A stretch of 39,532 nucleotides of DNA, from the NCBI GenBank assembly GCA_015065765.1, contig SVPP01000021.1:1-39532 (forward strand), in the 5' to 3' direction. The notes beneath the pieces were generated by a model. It was not told the DNA's origin. It ran no database searches and was given only the letters and a program-made list of their open reading frames with translations. Origin of the DNA: Oscillospiraceae bacterium (GTDB lineage Bacteria; Bacillota; Clostridia; Oscillospirales; Acutalibacteraceae). The translations under genes and the position numbers were made by a program. Shown here in pieces: positions 32,485-39,532 of this stretch; within the stretch, counting starts at the first letter, position 1; every line of letters starts with the position of its first letter.

Positions 32485-34380
32485 TTATCGGTCTGTATCA
32501 GTAAAGATTGTATAAAGCTTTTCCATAAGCTCATAGAAAGTAACGGCATAGGGATTAATTGCATCCCATATCGGTTCGTCATAAAGGGTTATCCAGGTAT
32601 AGATTCTTCTTGTCAGATGCCTTAAATCGTTATCGGAAAGCTCGTGATTGGGTCTTTCACCCATTCGCGTGATTCCGAATTTCACAAAATCGTTATAAAG
32701 GTCTTTTCTCGCCTTCATAAACAGATACGGATGCTGAAACAATGAAAATTCAGAACGCATATTGGAACATTTCCAGTATCTCCAGCAGATTTCAGAACGA
32801 AGAATGCGGTTAAGTTGTTTCTCATTTTCTGCCTCTGATTTTGCTTTTTCCCAAAGTTCATCGCATCGGCCGACTTCCCACGGCATCATACCGGGCAGCG
32901 AAAAGCGTGAATCCTCTTCAATGTAGAGGTGTTTAAATTTTGTAACGGCGTGATCTGTTACGATATCTATGAATTCTTTAAGGTGTACTCCGCCGGGGCC
33001 GTAAACCGCTGTCATATACCCTGTCATTTCTTCATCAAAGTCAAGGTAAGGATTCTGCATAAGCTTTGAAAGCAGATAGGTCTTCATTTCACCGAATTCT
33101 CCGTCACTTTCAGAAATGTAATAAACACCCTGCTGATATATGCCTTTTACATTATGCTCATAAAAAATCTGTGTATTTCTCTGCATAACACCGAAGTTTG
33201 CATAAATATTTATGCTTTCATCGCAGTTAAGATTGTAGTTCCATATATAAAGTCTGTTGCAGATTCTGCTCCATTCTTCCAGGTCTGTCATAAAAGCGGT
33301 GTTGCTTTTACAGTCGGAGTCATCAAGAGTATGGCCGAAGCAGCATTCTATTGAACACAGACGGACAATAACATCCTCACGGGGGACAACCGCGGTGGGT
33401 GCCTTGCGTGTATACTGATAAGCAAAAGTGTCAATTGCAATATTATCGTATTTACCGTCGGCTTTAATACGCTTTGCAATTTCGTTTGCAAAGGTTATCA
33501 TCGTGCCTGCCTGAGAGCCGTTTGCTTCGTCAAGAGCCTTACAGTTTTCACATTGGCAGTAATATCCGTTATCTGCCTGAGTAACCGATAAAATCTGCAA
33601 AGATGCGTCCGGATTGTGTTTTTCTTCAAGCAACGCAAGAGCCTGTGCTGTTACGATATCCTTGACGTCCTCATTGGTAAGGCAAAGCTGAGTTCCCGTT
33701 CGCACACCGTCAACAAGAGCAAAATATTCCGGATGCTCCTCAAAATAAACTGAGGGCTTGCAGTATTGATTGACAAGAGTGTGACTTGAGCCTCCTACGT
33801 ATTCAACCGCACCGCCTTGCTCCGATGTAAGGTCTTTGTAAATTCCGCCGGTAAGACCGTTTGCAAGGGCAAACTCTGCATCTTTCGAGCTTCTCGTATC
33901 CGTTTCCGTGTACTCAAAAAAGGGCGTATATTCAATATTTATTCCGTTCGGTACGGTGAGATTTTCATTTTTTGGAATGACAATAACCTCTGATTCATAC
34001 CAATGACAGCCGCAGAATTCTTCAAGAAAGCGGTAAACGCCGTTTATCGTTCCTTTGTTGCCGGAGCCATTAATAACAAGTTCGTTTTCGGTTGAAGTTA
34101 TGGTATAACTTCCGTCGTTATCATCCGTTATTCCCTGCAATGTGATTTTGTATTCTTTTTGCGTTTCACCGCTTACAATTTCAATATCGTCGCATGTAAT
34201 TTCGTCAAGATAATATTTAAGGCGGCTTGCGGCATAGCTATCCGTGATGCTTGCATTTTCGGACAATACTATAACTGTATCCGCAACTGAGAATCCCTTT
34301 TCAGCGGCAGATACGGGAAGTGCGCATAATGATAAAACTATAACGCAGACAAGAATTGCACAAACAAATTTTTTTGTCAT
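32485..34380 (-). CDS. Secreted DUF4838-family protein, copy 2
   Basis: A 631-residue exported protein with a clear signal peptide (hydrophobic 7-22, cleavage near PVSAAE). It is a diverged paralogue of the protein at 29178-31121. Shared features in order: VIVLSENAS, GSGNKGTINGVYRFLEEFCG, VEYVGGSSHTL, TGTQLCLTNEDV, SVTQADNGYYCQCENCKALD (Cys275, Cys277, Cys280), TRKAPTAVVPREDVIVRLCS, NFGVMQRNTQIFYEHNVKGI and ICWRYWK. ATG 34380 was chosen because AAGGAG lies 9 nt upstream; an ATG at 34389 abuts the ribosome binding site. It sits between the GNAT gene (31 nt upstream) and the metallophosphoesterase (18 nt downstream). Presumed glycan-active, unproven. Confidence 0.85.
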   Translation of the reverse strand: MTKKFVCAILVCVIVLSLCALPVSAAEKGFSVADTVIVLSENASITDSYAASRLKYYLDEITCDDIEIVSGETQKEYKITLQGITDDNDGSYTITSTENELVINGSGNKGTINGVYRFLEEFCGCHWYESEVIVIPKNENLTVPNGINIEYTPFFEYTETDTRSSKDAEFALANGLTGGIYKDLTSEQGGAVEYVGGSSHTLVNQYCKPSVYFEEHPEYFALVDGVRTGTQLCLTNEDVKDIVTAQALALLEEKHNPDASLQILSVTQADNGYYCQCENCKALDEANGSQAGTMITFANEIAKRIKADGKYDNIAIDTFAYQYTRKAPTAVVPREDVIVRLCSIECCFGHTLDDSDCKSNTAFMTDLEEWSRICNRLYIWNYNLNCDESINIYANFGVMQRNTQIFYEHNVKGIYQQGVYYISESDGEFGEMKTYLLSKLMQNPYLDFDEEMTGYMTAVYGPGGVHLKEFIDIVTDHAVTKFKHLYIEEDSRFSLPGMMPWEVGRCDELWEKAKSEAENEKQLNRILRSEICWRYWKCSNMRSEFSLFQHPYLFMKARKDLYNDFVKFGITRMGERPNHELSDNDLRHLTRRIYTWITLYDEPIWDAINPYAVTFYELMEKLYTIFTDTDR

Positions 34381-34411
34381 TTTAAGCATCTCCTTAAATT
34401 ATACGTTGCAA

Positions 34412-35572
34412 TTAAATTGACCATCTGCTATGAGAAAAACGTGTGTGACGGTAAGGAAACGCTCTGAAAAAATCATTTGCATTTCCTTTTATTTCGACAC
34501 CTTCAATGTATGTGGCGGTTTGTGAATTATGTCCTTCACCCGCAAGCATAAGCCTTGCGGCGGCTGATGCCGTGAGAGATATATCGTAATCGACCTGAGG
34601 CTTGCGCGTGACAACTGCTTTCCCGTTCTGATATTCAACGTCGAAAATCCCGTTGTTCTGCTCAAATTCGTCAATACACCTCAAACGGAATTTTCCGTAT
34701 TCTTGGGGATAGGTATTGTTTTCAAGAAGCTTTTGCAGGTTATAGATTCTTCCTGCCGCTCCGCCGTTGTATTCATATGTCACACCGTCAATTCTGTCTG
34801 CAACACAGGCAAAATCACTGCCCTGATACTGCTTTCTGACAATCAGATTTTTAACTATACCGTCGTAATTCCGCAGAAATCCGATTAAGCCGTAAAGTGC
34901 TTCAACCGAAAGAACAAACAGCTCTTCAACGATAAGGTCATTGGGTCTGCCGACGATAAAACGCACATAACCATCTGCAACTCCGTCTGAATCATATCTG
35001 ATATACGTATAGTCAGTGCTTTCGAGAGGTGTATCGCAGAAATGCTTTTTCTCCTCACGAAGAGTCATCAGATTTTCTTTCAAGGCACATTTTTCGTGAA
35101 GTTTACGGAGTTCTTCAAACTGTTCACCTGTATAAAGAACAACATCGGTGTTGCGCGGAATATGTTTAAGCTTTTCAAACGGAACCTTTATTGCAAACAT
35201 ACGGTTAAGATTTGCATATCCGAATTTTTCGTAGTATTCAATTGAAAAGGGTTGAAGAAACCCGAATGTCCAGTCATTTTCAATAGCAGTTTCGCCGATT
35301 TTTTTCATAATCTCGCGAACACCACCCATTCTTCTGCACTCGGGCTGACTGCAGACACCGCTTATAAAGACTGAATTCAGGAAATTTCCGCAGTAGTTAG
35401 TTCTGAAATCAAAAATTTCAGCTCCCGCAATGAGCTTATCTTCCTCGAATGCTGCAAGAACCGGTACTTCAACTGTGGTATCCTCTTCAGCATTGAACTT
35501 CCATATAAACGAAGCTGCTGAAACTTTTAGATAATCAGTTGCTTCCTCGGGTTTTATATATCTTATTTCCAT
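34412..35572 (-). CDS. Eis-like GNAT acetyltransferase with SCP2-like C-terminus
   Basis: A 386-residue protein of the Eis-like design: N-terminal GNAT fold (about 1-150; ISGVCSQPECRRMGGVREIMKKI, with the acetyl-CoA loop Q/RxxGx at PECRRMGG, and FLQPFSIEYYEKFGYA), a second GNAT-like half (about 150-285), and a C-terminal sterol-carrier-like domain (about 288-386; GIFDVEYQNGKAVVTRK, LTASAAARLMLAG). Eis proteins acetylate amines, including aminoglycosides; many homologues have unknown substrates. The FGYA motif and C-terminal carboxylate (ending RWSI) fit the family. GGAG lies about 11 nt before ATG 35572. It is followed after 31 nt by DUF4838 copy 2, so it may be the first well-supported gene of that operon. 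Confidence 0.85.
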   Translation of the reverse strand: MEIRYIKPEEATDYLKVSAASFIWKFNAEEDTTVEVPVLAAFEEDKLIAGAEIFDFRTNYCGNFLNSVFISGVCSQPECRRMGGVREIMKKIGETAIENDWTFGFLQPFSIEYYEKFGYANLNRMFAIKVPFEKLKHIPRNTDVVLYTGEQFEELRKLHEKCALKENLMTLREEKKHFCDTPLESTDYTYIRYDSDGVADGYVRFIVGRPNDLIVEELFVLSVEALYGLIGFLRNYDGIVKNLIVRKQYQGSDFACVADRIDGVTYEYNGGAAGRIYNLQKLLENNTYPQEYGKFRLRCIDEFEQNNGIFDVEYQNGKAVVTRKPQVDYDISLTASAAARLMLAGEGHNSQTATYIEGVEIKGNANDFFRAFPYRHTRFSHSRWSI

Positions 35573-35721
35573 AGTTGTTTTTTCTCCGTTTGTTGATGTA
35601 AGACCGAGAATGTTTTTTCGTCGTTGCTGATTGTATCTGTAACCAATTTACGGCAAGCAATAAGCTCGGCATACATTATTTCTTTTTTGTTATCATTGTC
35701 TGCTCTAACTTCCAGAGCCAC
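35563..35721 (-). CDS. Possible small ORF overlapping the GNAT start (weak)
   Basis: A 52-codon frame from GTG 35721 to TAA 35563, overlapping the first codons of the GNAT gene by 10 nt. It reads VALEVRADNDNKKEIMYAEL at the start and TEKKQLWK at the end, a plausible charged helical composition. An internal ATG at about 35676 would give 37 residues. No convincing ribosome binding site is seen for either start, and I know no homologue. It could be a leader that couples translation to the GNAT gene, a gene remnant, or chance. Confidence 0.25.
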   Translation of the reverse strand: MALEVRADNDNKKEIMYAELIACRKLVTDTISNDEKTFSVLHQQTEKKQLWK

Positions 35722-35745
35722 GAGGTGTCAAGATGCGCCGTGGCT
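35716..35745. repeat. Stem-loop between the ceramidase-like and GNAT genes
   Basis: AGCCACG (35716-35722) and CGTGGCT (35739-35745), a perfect 7-bp GC-rich stem with a 16-nt loop, 35 bp after the ceramidase-like stop. It lacks a T-run on either strand, so it is not a canonical terminator; it could stabilise the upstream mRNA 3' end. Confidence 0.4.
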
Positions 35746-35780
35746 ATGGTATATATTGTTGGTTTTTGTTTTTCATAGGT

Positions 35781-37616
35781 TTATTTCACGCTGTCATAAA
35801 TTTCATAAAAGTTCGAGATAAATGCTGTTGCGGCATTCTTGCCGTAGGAAATAAGACACCATGTATCGCTGTCATAGGCATCATTTCCTTCGTTGTACTG
35901 AATACCTGCAAGACAGAAGTTGGCAGGGTTTGCAACATAGCCTGCCGCATCATTCATAAGGTCCATAACGATAATGTCTTCGCCCGTATATTTTCTCACG
36001 GGAGCAAGCTCAAAGCCGTCTGCACCCTTACCGCCGTAAACAATCTCGCCGAAAGTTTCGCCGGGGCTCATATAAACCTTCATTTCATCGCCGATTTCGA
36101 GGTATCCGACTTCGGTAACAGTGTAATATCTGCTGAAATTATCTTTGAGAATAAAGTTATCAGCAACAGAGGTCTTGCCGAGGAGGACAATAATGTTGTT
36201 TTCAATCTTCACGGTAAACTGCTTATGCTTTATGTTAAGAACCGGCTTCACTTCTTTTGCAGTAACGGTTTCAAGACCCTCATACCATACTGTGTATCTG
36301 TCCTGACCGTTGTATTTTTCAACATCAAGTCTGTCGCCTGTTGCTTCGTTAAGCTTTATTCTTTCGTCTTCGGTCATATTCATACCAAGAAGGAGATACG
36401 CGATTTCATAGCCGTAGCGAACCGATGTGTAATGTGCATTACCCGGGAAGTCATCAACGCCGTCGCCTGTCAGTCCTCTTGCAGATGTGACCGTTGAAAC
36501 GTTACCCTGAAGGAAAATGAAGTTATAACCCGCATCATTCATCACCATTTCGGTACTCCAGATGAAGTCGGGGGAGAATTTTTTATCAAAAGAAAGTGTC
36601 TTTTCGGGATCTGCGCTTGCCCAGTCATAGCTTGCAGATTCGGGATGACAACCGAAGGTTGCGATAATTGTCGGTGTTTTGTTGCTGTCAGCAGGCATAA
36701 ACTCAAGCTTATAAATATTGGGGTTAAGCGAAATCGGTGCAGTTCTGTCGAAAAAATAATCCTCAGCATTCATTTTTGAATAGTAGAGCTTACCCTCTGT
36801 CATATCTGAGAGAGCATCCTCAACAGCCTTCTTTGAACCCGAAACAACAGACTCGATGAATGAACGCTCAACGCCGTATTTCACTTTTCCCGTAATCTTG
36901 CTGAAGGAATTATTGATTATACAGCCGATGGGGTCTGTCCACACACCCTGGGAATCTATACCCGTATGTATATGAGTGCAGGAAACGTTGATGCTGACGA
37001 TGTTGTATTCCTCTGCAAGATCCTTGAGACCCTCGCGCACCAGTCGTACATCAGCATTGGCAAAGCCCATTGCATCAAGCGCAATAAACGCGACATTACC
37101 TCTGCCCGAGCCGTCATTCATAACAACAGCCCTTACCATAAGATCCTCTTTGTTACCATCCTCATCAGTATACATATCGTTACCGAAAACATAAGGAATA
37201 TATGCACCCTTCGCATATTCTTTTTCACCGAAGTCAGAAGGAAGGACTGAAGCCTTGCCGTAACCCAGACTCCACACCTTTTTACCATGCGGCTCATCAA
37301 TGAAGGTTTCGGTTCCTTCGTAGAAATTATCATACTCATCAATATCAAATTTCTCATAATCAGTGACCGCTGCTGAATCGGGAAGAATTAGCTTGAGCAC
37401 AGTGCCGAGGAAACCGTTTATAACCAAATTACTAAGTCCGTTAACTATTCTGCCAAACCGGATTTTTGAATCAGTTTCCTCAGTTGCCTGAGCTTCATTC
37501 ACATAATCGATAACGGAATCGTAGCTTGTCTGAGTGTCTTCCGCCGCATAAACAGAAGGCATCATAAGACACAAAACCAACACAACCGAAATAGCAGACA
37601 TAAGCATTTTCTTCAT
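35781..37616 (-). CDS. Secreted neutral ceramidase-like hydrolase
   Basis: A 611-residue exported protein (signal peptide 1-25, VYAAE). It matches the neutral/alkaline non-lysosomal ceramidase family by motif order: NVSCTHIHTG (His215, His217), FGCHPESA (His324) and FLQGNVST (370-375), where Ser374 is in the place of the nucleophile in the family GDVSPN motif, here changed to GNVST. Ceramidases of this type cleave the amide of ceramide to sphingosine and fatty acid using zinc; related bacterial proteins of unknown activity share these motifs, so the substrate is uncertain. ATG 37616 with AGAGG 8 nt upstream was preferred to an in-frame TTG (37622). Its promoter shares a core with that of the secreted alpha/beta hydrolase at 18991-20922. 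Confidence 0.75.
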   Translation of the reverse strand: MKKMLMSAISVVLVLCLMMPSVYAAEDTQTSYDSVIDYVNEAQATEETDSKIRFGRIVNGLSNLVINGFLGTVLKLILPDSAAVTDYEKFDIDEYDNFYEGTETFIDEPHGKKVWSLGYGKASVLPSDFGEKEYAKGAYIPYVFGNDMYTDEDGNKEDLMVRAVVMNDGSGRGNVAFIALDAMGFANADVRLVREGLKDLAEEYNIVSINVSCTHIHTGIDSQGVWTDPIGCIINNSFSKITGKVKYGVERSFIESVVSGSKKAVEDALSDMTEGKLYYSKMNAEDYFFDRTAPISLNPNIYKLEFMPADSNKTPTIIATFGCHPESASYDWASADPEKTLSFDKKFSPDFIWSTEMVMNDAGYNFIFLQGNVSTVTSARGLTGDGVDDFPGNAHYTSVRYGYEIAYLLLGMNMTEDERIKLNEATGDRLDVEKYNGQDRYTVWYEGLETVTAKEVKPVLNIKHKQFTVKIENNIIVLLGKTSVADNFILKDNFSRYYTVTEVGYLEIGDEMKVYMSPGETFGEIVYGGKGADGFELAPVRKYTGEDIIVMDLMNDAAGYVANPANFCLAGIQYNEGNDAYDSDTWCLISYGKNAATAFISNFYEIYDSVK

Positions 37617-37658
37617 AAACAAAACCTCTTTCCATAATAGTGTGCTGTTGCTATTTCA

Positions 37659-37687
37659 ATACTAACATTAAAACAATAAAAAGTAAA
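37659..37687 (-). promoter_or_regulatory. Promoter of the ceramidase-like gene
   Basis: Minus-strand TTTACT (37687-37682), a 17-nt spacer and TAGTAT (37664-37659) with an upstream TGT. The shared core ATGTTAGTAT also lies upstream of 20922. The 270-bp divergent gap holds this and the GPH promoter. Confidence 0.5.
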
Positions 37688-37816
37688 GGACTTTTTGGTA
37701 ATCATTCCAACGGGTTTACGTTTTTTCAGGTTGAGTAATAATCCATATACACCTGTTAAAAAAACCGTTTTATCGAGGATTTTGAATTTTTATTTATAAA
37801 AGTTTCCGGTAAACTA

Positions 37817-37845
37817 TTGCAAGTTTTGTTAAAAAAATGCATAAT
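37817..37845 (+). promoter_or_regulatory. Promoter of the GPH symporter gene
   Basis: TTGCAA (37817-37822), a 17-nt spacer and CATAAT (37840-37845). An alternative -10 box, TAATAT (37842-37847), would need a 19-nt spacer. Confidence 0.5.
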
Positions 37846-37886
37846 ATAGTTGCTTGTGAAATTAAGAAAGGAGATTTTTAATATAC

Positions 37887-39398
37887 ATGTCTCAGAAAAC
37901 AGAAGAAAATAAGATTCAGACTGAAGAGTCTTATATGCCTATGACATCAAGTGACAGCATATACGGTAAAAGATATGTAGGCGCAAAAGAACTCGTCACA
38001 CTGTTTGTTACAGCTGAAATAAACAAATTTAACGTTGAAGGTTATCTTTCTTACTTTATGCTCAATGTTTTCGGTCTCGACTCAAGAATCATCGCTGCTT
38101 TCGCAGTTGCTAATCTTGCATGGGACCTTATCAACGACTCAATTTTCGCTTACATAGTTGACAGAACAAGAACACGATTTGGTAAGTTCAAGCCTTGGGC
38201 TTTTGCAACTATCGGACCATATGCAGTCGCTTGCATCGCTCTTTGGGTTACACCTTTGTTTATCGGTGACCAGAACTGGGGTCCTCTTTCATGGCAGAAA
38301 ATTGTTATCTATTGCGTAATTTCAATTTTTAAAGAAACCGTAGGTACCCTCTATAACTGTGCTGTCAATGGTCTTGACTCAACTTTTACACCGAGTATCG
38401 ACGACAAGGCTGCTCTCATTGCCATTGATAACATCGGTGGCTTCGAAAAAGTTCCCGTTTATGTAATGGTTATTCTTCTTGACCTTGCTGCAGCCGGTAC
38501 TATCGGCATCTCAGTTGAAAATGTTTACATCTTCATGGGTGCAGGTACAGCCTTTATTTCAGCCCTTGGTATGTTAGTGCATATATTCGTCATTAAAGAA
38601 CGTATCGTTCAGGTTGAAGAAAAGCCGAAGCTTATCGACGGTCTGCGAAACTTCTTCGGAAACAAGCTTCAGGTTTGTCTTTCACTTTCCAATTTCCTTT
38701 CAGCATTCGGTAGTGTTGGCGGTCCTTTCTCAAACTTGTTCTGGCTTGACGTTATGGGTTCTGCATCACTTGAGGTTGTCTGCGGTGTACCTGCAGCACC
38801 TCTTACATACATTTCTTACATGTATTTTCCAAAACTCAATAAGAAATTCTCAACAAAAACCCTCTGGATTGCATCAAAAGCAGTTCCTCAGCTCGGTTGG
38901 ACTATTACCTTCCTTATAGGCATCAATAACCTTGATAATCTCTGGATTATGATTCCTGCACTTATGTTCGCTGAAATATGCTTCTCATCGGTTTACTCAC
39001 TGGGTAAAATTATTCCTCAGCTTATGCAGCAGGAGATTATTGACTACGGTGAATGGAAAACAGGTAAACGTACAGAAGCTATGACAAGCTTCATTTCAAG
39101 CCTTGCAACAAAACTTGTTACTCAGGTTCAGAATGCTGTATCATCTGCAGTTATTTCTTTCATCGGTTACGAAGCAGGTGTTGGTACTGTTCAGTCAATG
39201 AAAACAAAACAGGCTATATTCGCTATGTATACGGTTATTCCCATCGTACTTGGTATCTTCTCCTACATCCCCATGTTATTCTATGACCTGGATGATAAGA
39301 CAAAGACCATCATGTATCATGAGCTTACAGAAAGAAGAAACAATATCATTAAAAAATCTCAGGAAAAAGCTATTGTTCCTGCAACTGAAGAAAAATAA
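37887..39398 (+). CDS. GPH-family (MelB-like) sugar:cation symporter
   Basis: A 503-residue transporter of the glycoside-pentoside-hexuronide:cation symporter family (MFS_2 type), with about 12 membrane helices. The N-terminus is hydrophilic (1-30). The family loop DRTRTRFGKFKPW (about 92-104) and the preceding WDLINDSIFAYIVD with Asp residues at the cation site are clear; IIPQLMQQEIIDYGEWKTGKR in the second half is another family signature. It imports a glycoside, pentoside or hexuronide with Na+ or H+; the exact sugar is unknown. AAAGGAG lies about 13 nt before ATG 37887, a long but acceptable gap. It is divergent from the ceramidase-like gene. Confidence 0.88.
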   Translation: MSQKTEENKIQTEESYMPMTSSDSIYGKRYVGAKELVTLFVTAEINKFNVEGYLSYFMLNVFGLDSRIIAAFAVANLAWDLINDSIFAYIVDRTRTRFGKFKPWAFATIGPYAVACIALWVTPLFIGDQNWGPLSWQKIVIYCVISIFKETVGTLYNCAVNGLDSTFTPSIDDKAALIAIDNIGGFEKVPVYVMVILLDLAAAGTIGISVENVYIFMGAGTAFISALGMLVHIFVIKERIVQVEEKPKLIDGLRNFFGNKLQVCLSLSNFLSAFGSVGGPFSNLFWLDVMGSASLEVVCGVPAAPLTYISYMYFPKLNKKFSTKTLWIASKAVPQLGWTITFLIGINNLDNLWIMIPALMFAEICFSSVYSLGKIIPQLMQQEIIDYGEWKTGKRTEAMTSFISSLATKLVTQVQNAVSSAVISFIGYEAGVGTVQSMKTKQAIFAMYTVIPIVLGIFSYIPMLFYDLDDKTKTIMYHELTERRNNIIKKSQEKAIVPATEEK

Positions 39399-39413
39399 AG
39401 ACTGCAGTCAAAA

Positions 39414-39531
39414 CCTCCAGCTGAGCTGGAGGCTTGATTAGCCCTTCAAGGGCATTATACGGACTTAACCCCTTAAGGGGCGCTGAAAGATTTGCCGACC
39501 GCATTCTTTTTTCAGCTACCCCTCAAGGGGT
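39414..39531. repeat. Cluster of short GC-rich palindromes, probable mobile-element edge
   Basis: Four hairpins in 118 bp: CCTCCAGC-TGA-GCTGGAGG (39414-39432), GCCCTTCAAGGGC (39441-39453), CCCCTTAAGGGG (39469-39480) and ACCCCTCAAGGGGT (39518-39531). GCTGAAA (39482-39488) also pairs with TTTCAGC (39510-39516). Only the first hairpin is close enough to the symporter stop to act as a terminator, and it lacks a T-run. The density of subterminal hairpins recalls IS200/IS605-type ends or structured RNA, but no transposase is in view; the window stops here. Confidence 0.55.
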
Positions 39532-39532
39532 T

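Noticed and set aside
35716-35745. 7-bp stem as an intrinsic terminator of the ceramidase-like gene
   Set aside because: The 16-nt loop and absence of a T-run on either strand do not fit an intrinsic terminator; kept only as a stem-loop.
35733-36497. A 254-codon open frame on the plus strand
   Set aside because: It lies antisense to the well-supported ceramidase-like gene, has Cys/Phe/Val-rich shadow composition and no ribosome binding site.
1-39532. CRISPR arrays, tRNA or rRNA genes
   Set aside because: No regularly spaced repeats, no cloverleaf-like GTTCRANNC segments and no rRNA-like stretches noticed on either strand; a covariance-model scan was not possible.

Overview
The window looks like a chromosomal segment of a low-GC Gram-positive anaerobe of the class Clostridia, most likely an uncultured gut Oscillospirales/Ruminococcaceae-type bacterium. 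The reasons are near-universal AGGAGG-type ribosome binding sites, TTGACA/TATAAT promoters with 17-nt spacers, short intrinsic terminators, and typical clostridial versions of SecA, HPr, pyruvate phosphate dikinase, CysK and a NUDIX fusion. Taxonomy is inferred from gene style only. I saw no rRNA, tRNA or CRISPR array.

Layout. 1-0.8 kb: 5' end of ppdK and an HPr gene, both on the minus strand, with a strong palindrome over the ppdK -10 box. 1.1-3.2 kb: a DUF5412 gene broken by one in-frame TGA, then a secreted subtilisin-like protease. 3.2-7.2 kb: a minus-strand run of membrane-anchored polysaccharide deacetylase, GH2 glycosidase, YfcE phosphodiesterase and CysK. 7.3-9.25 kb: a plus-strand operon of pyrophosphatase-like/NUDIX fusion, small membrane exporter and cytidylate-kinase-like protein. 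9.3-12.1 kb: a two-gene operon encoding a membrane protein with two RCK/TrkA-N-like Rossmann modules and a C-terminal ryanodine-receptor (RyR)-like domain, plus a free-standing 93-residue RyR-domain protein. This is the most unusual system in the window. 12.15-17.0 kb: housekeeping (secA; divergent alaX, SGNH esterase, small conserved protein).

17-25 kb is carbohydrate/lipid oriented: a GH127-type beta-L-arabinofuranosidase, a secreted alpha/beta hydrolase, a GH106-like enzyme with its MFS permease, and a membrane-anchored XRE regulator. 25.9-27.5 kb is an AT-rich scar holding a decayed, 5'-truncated NACHT (NLR-like STAND) ATPase gene with at least two frameshifts, suggesting a lost defence gene. 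27.5-39.4 kb holds an unrecognised polytopic membrane protein, two inverted paralogous secreted DUF4838 proteins, a secreted metallophosphoesterase with an altered active-site motif, an Eis-like GNAT, a secreted ceramidase-like hydrolase and a GPH-family sugar symporter. The last 120 bp contain a cluster of perfect short palindromes, probably the edge of a mobile element running out of the window.

Together the accessory genes suggest breakdown of complex glycans or glycoconjugates outside the cell (DUF4838, ceramidase-like, esterase, protease), uptake of sugars by two permeases, and intracellular trimming by GH2, GH127 and GH106-like enzymes. The substrate is not determined by the sequence.
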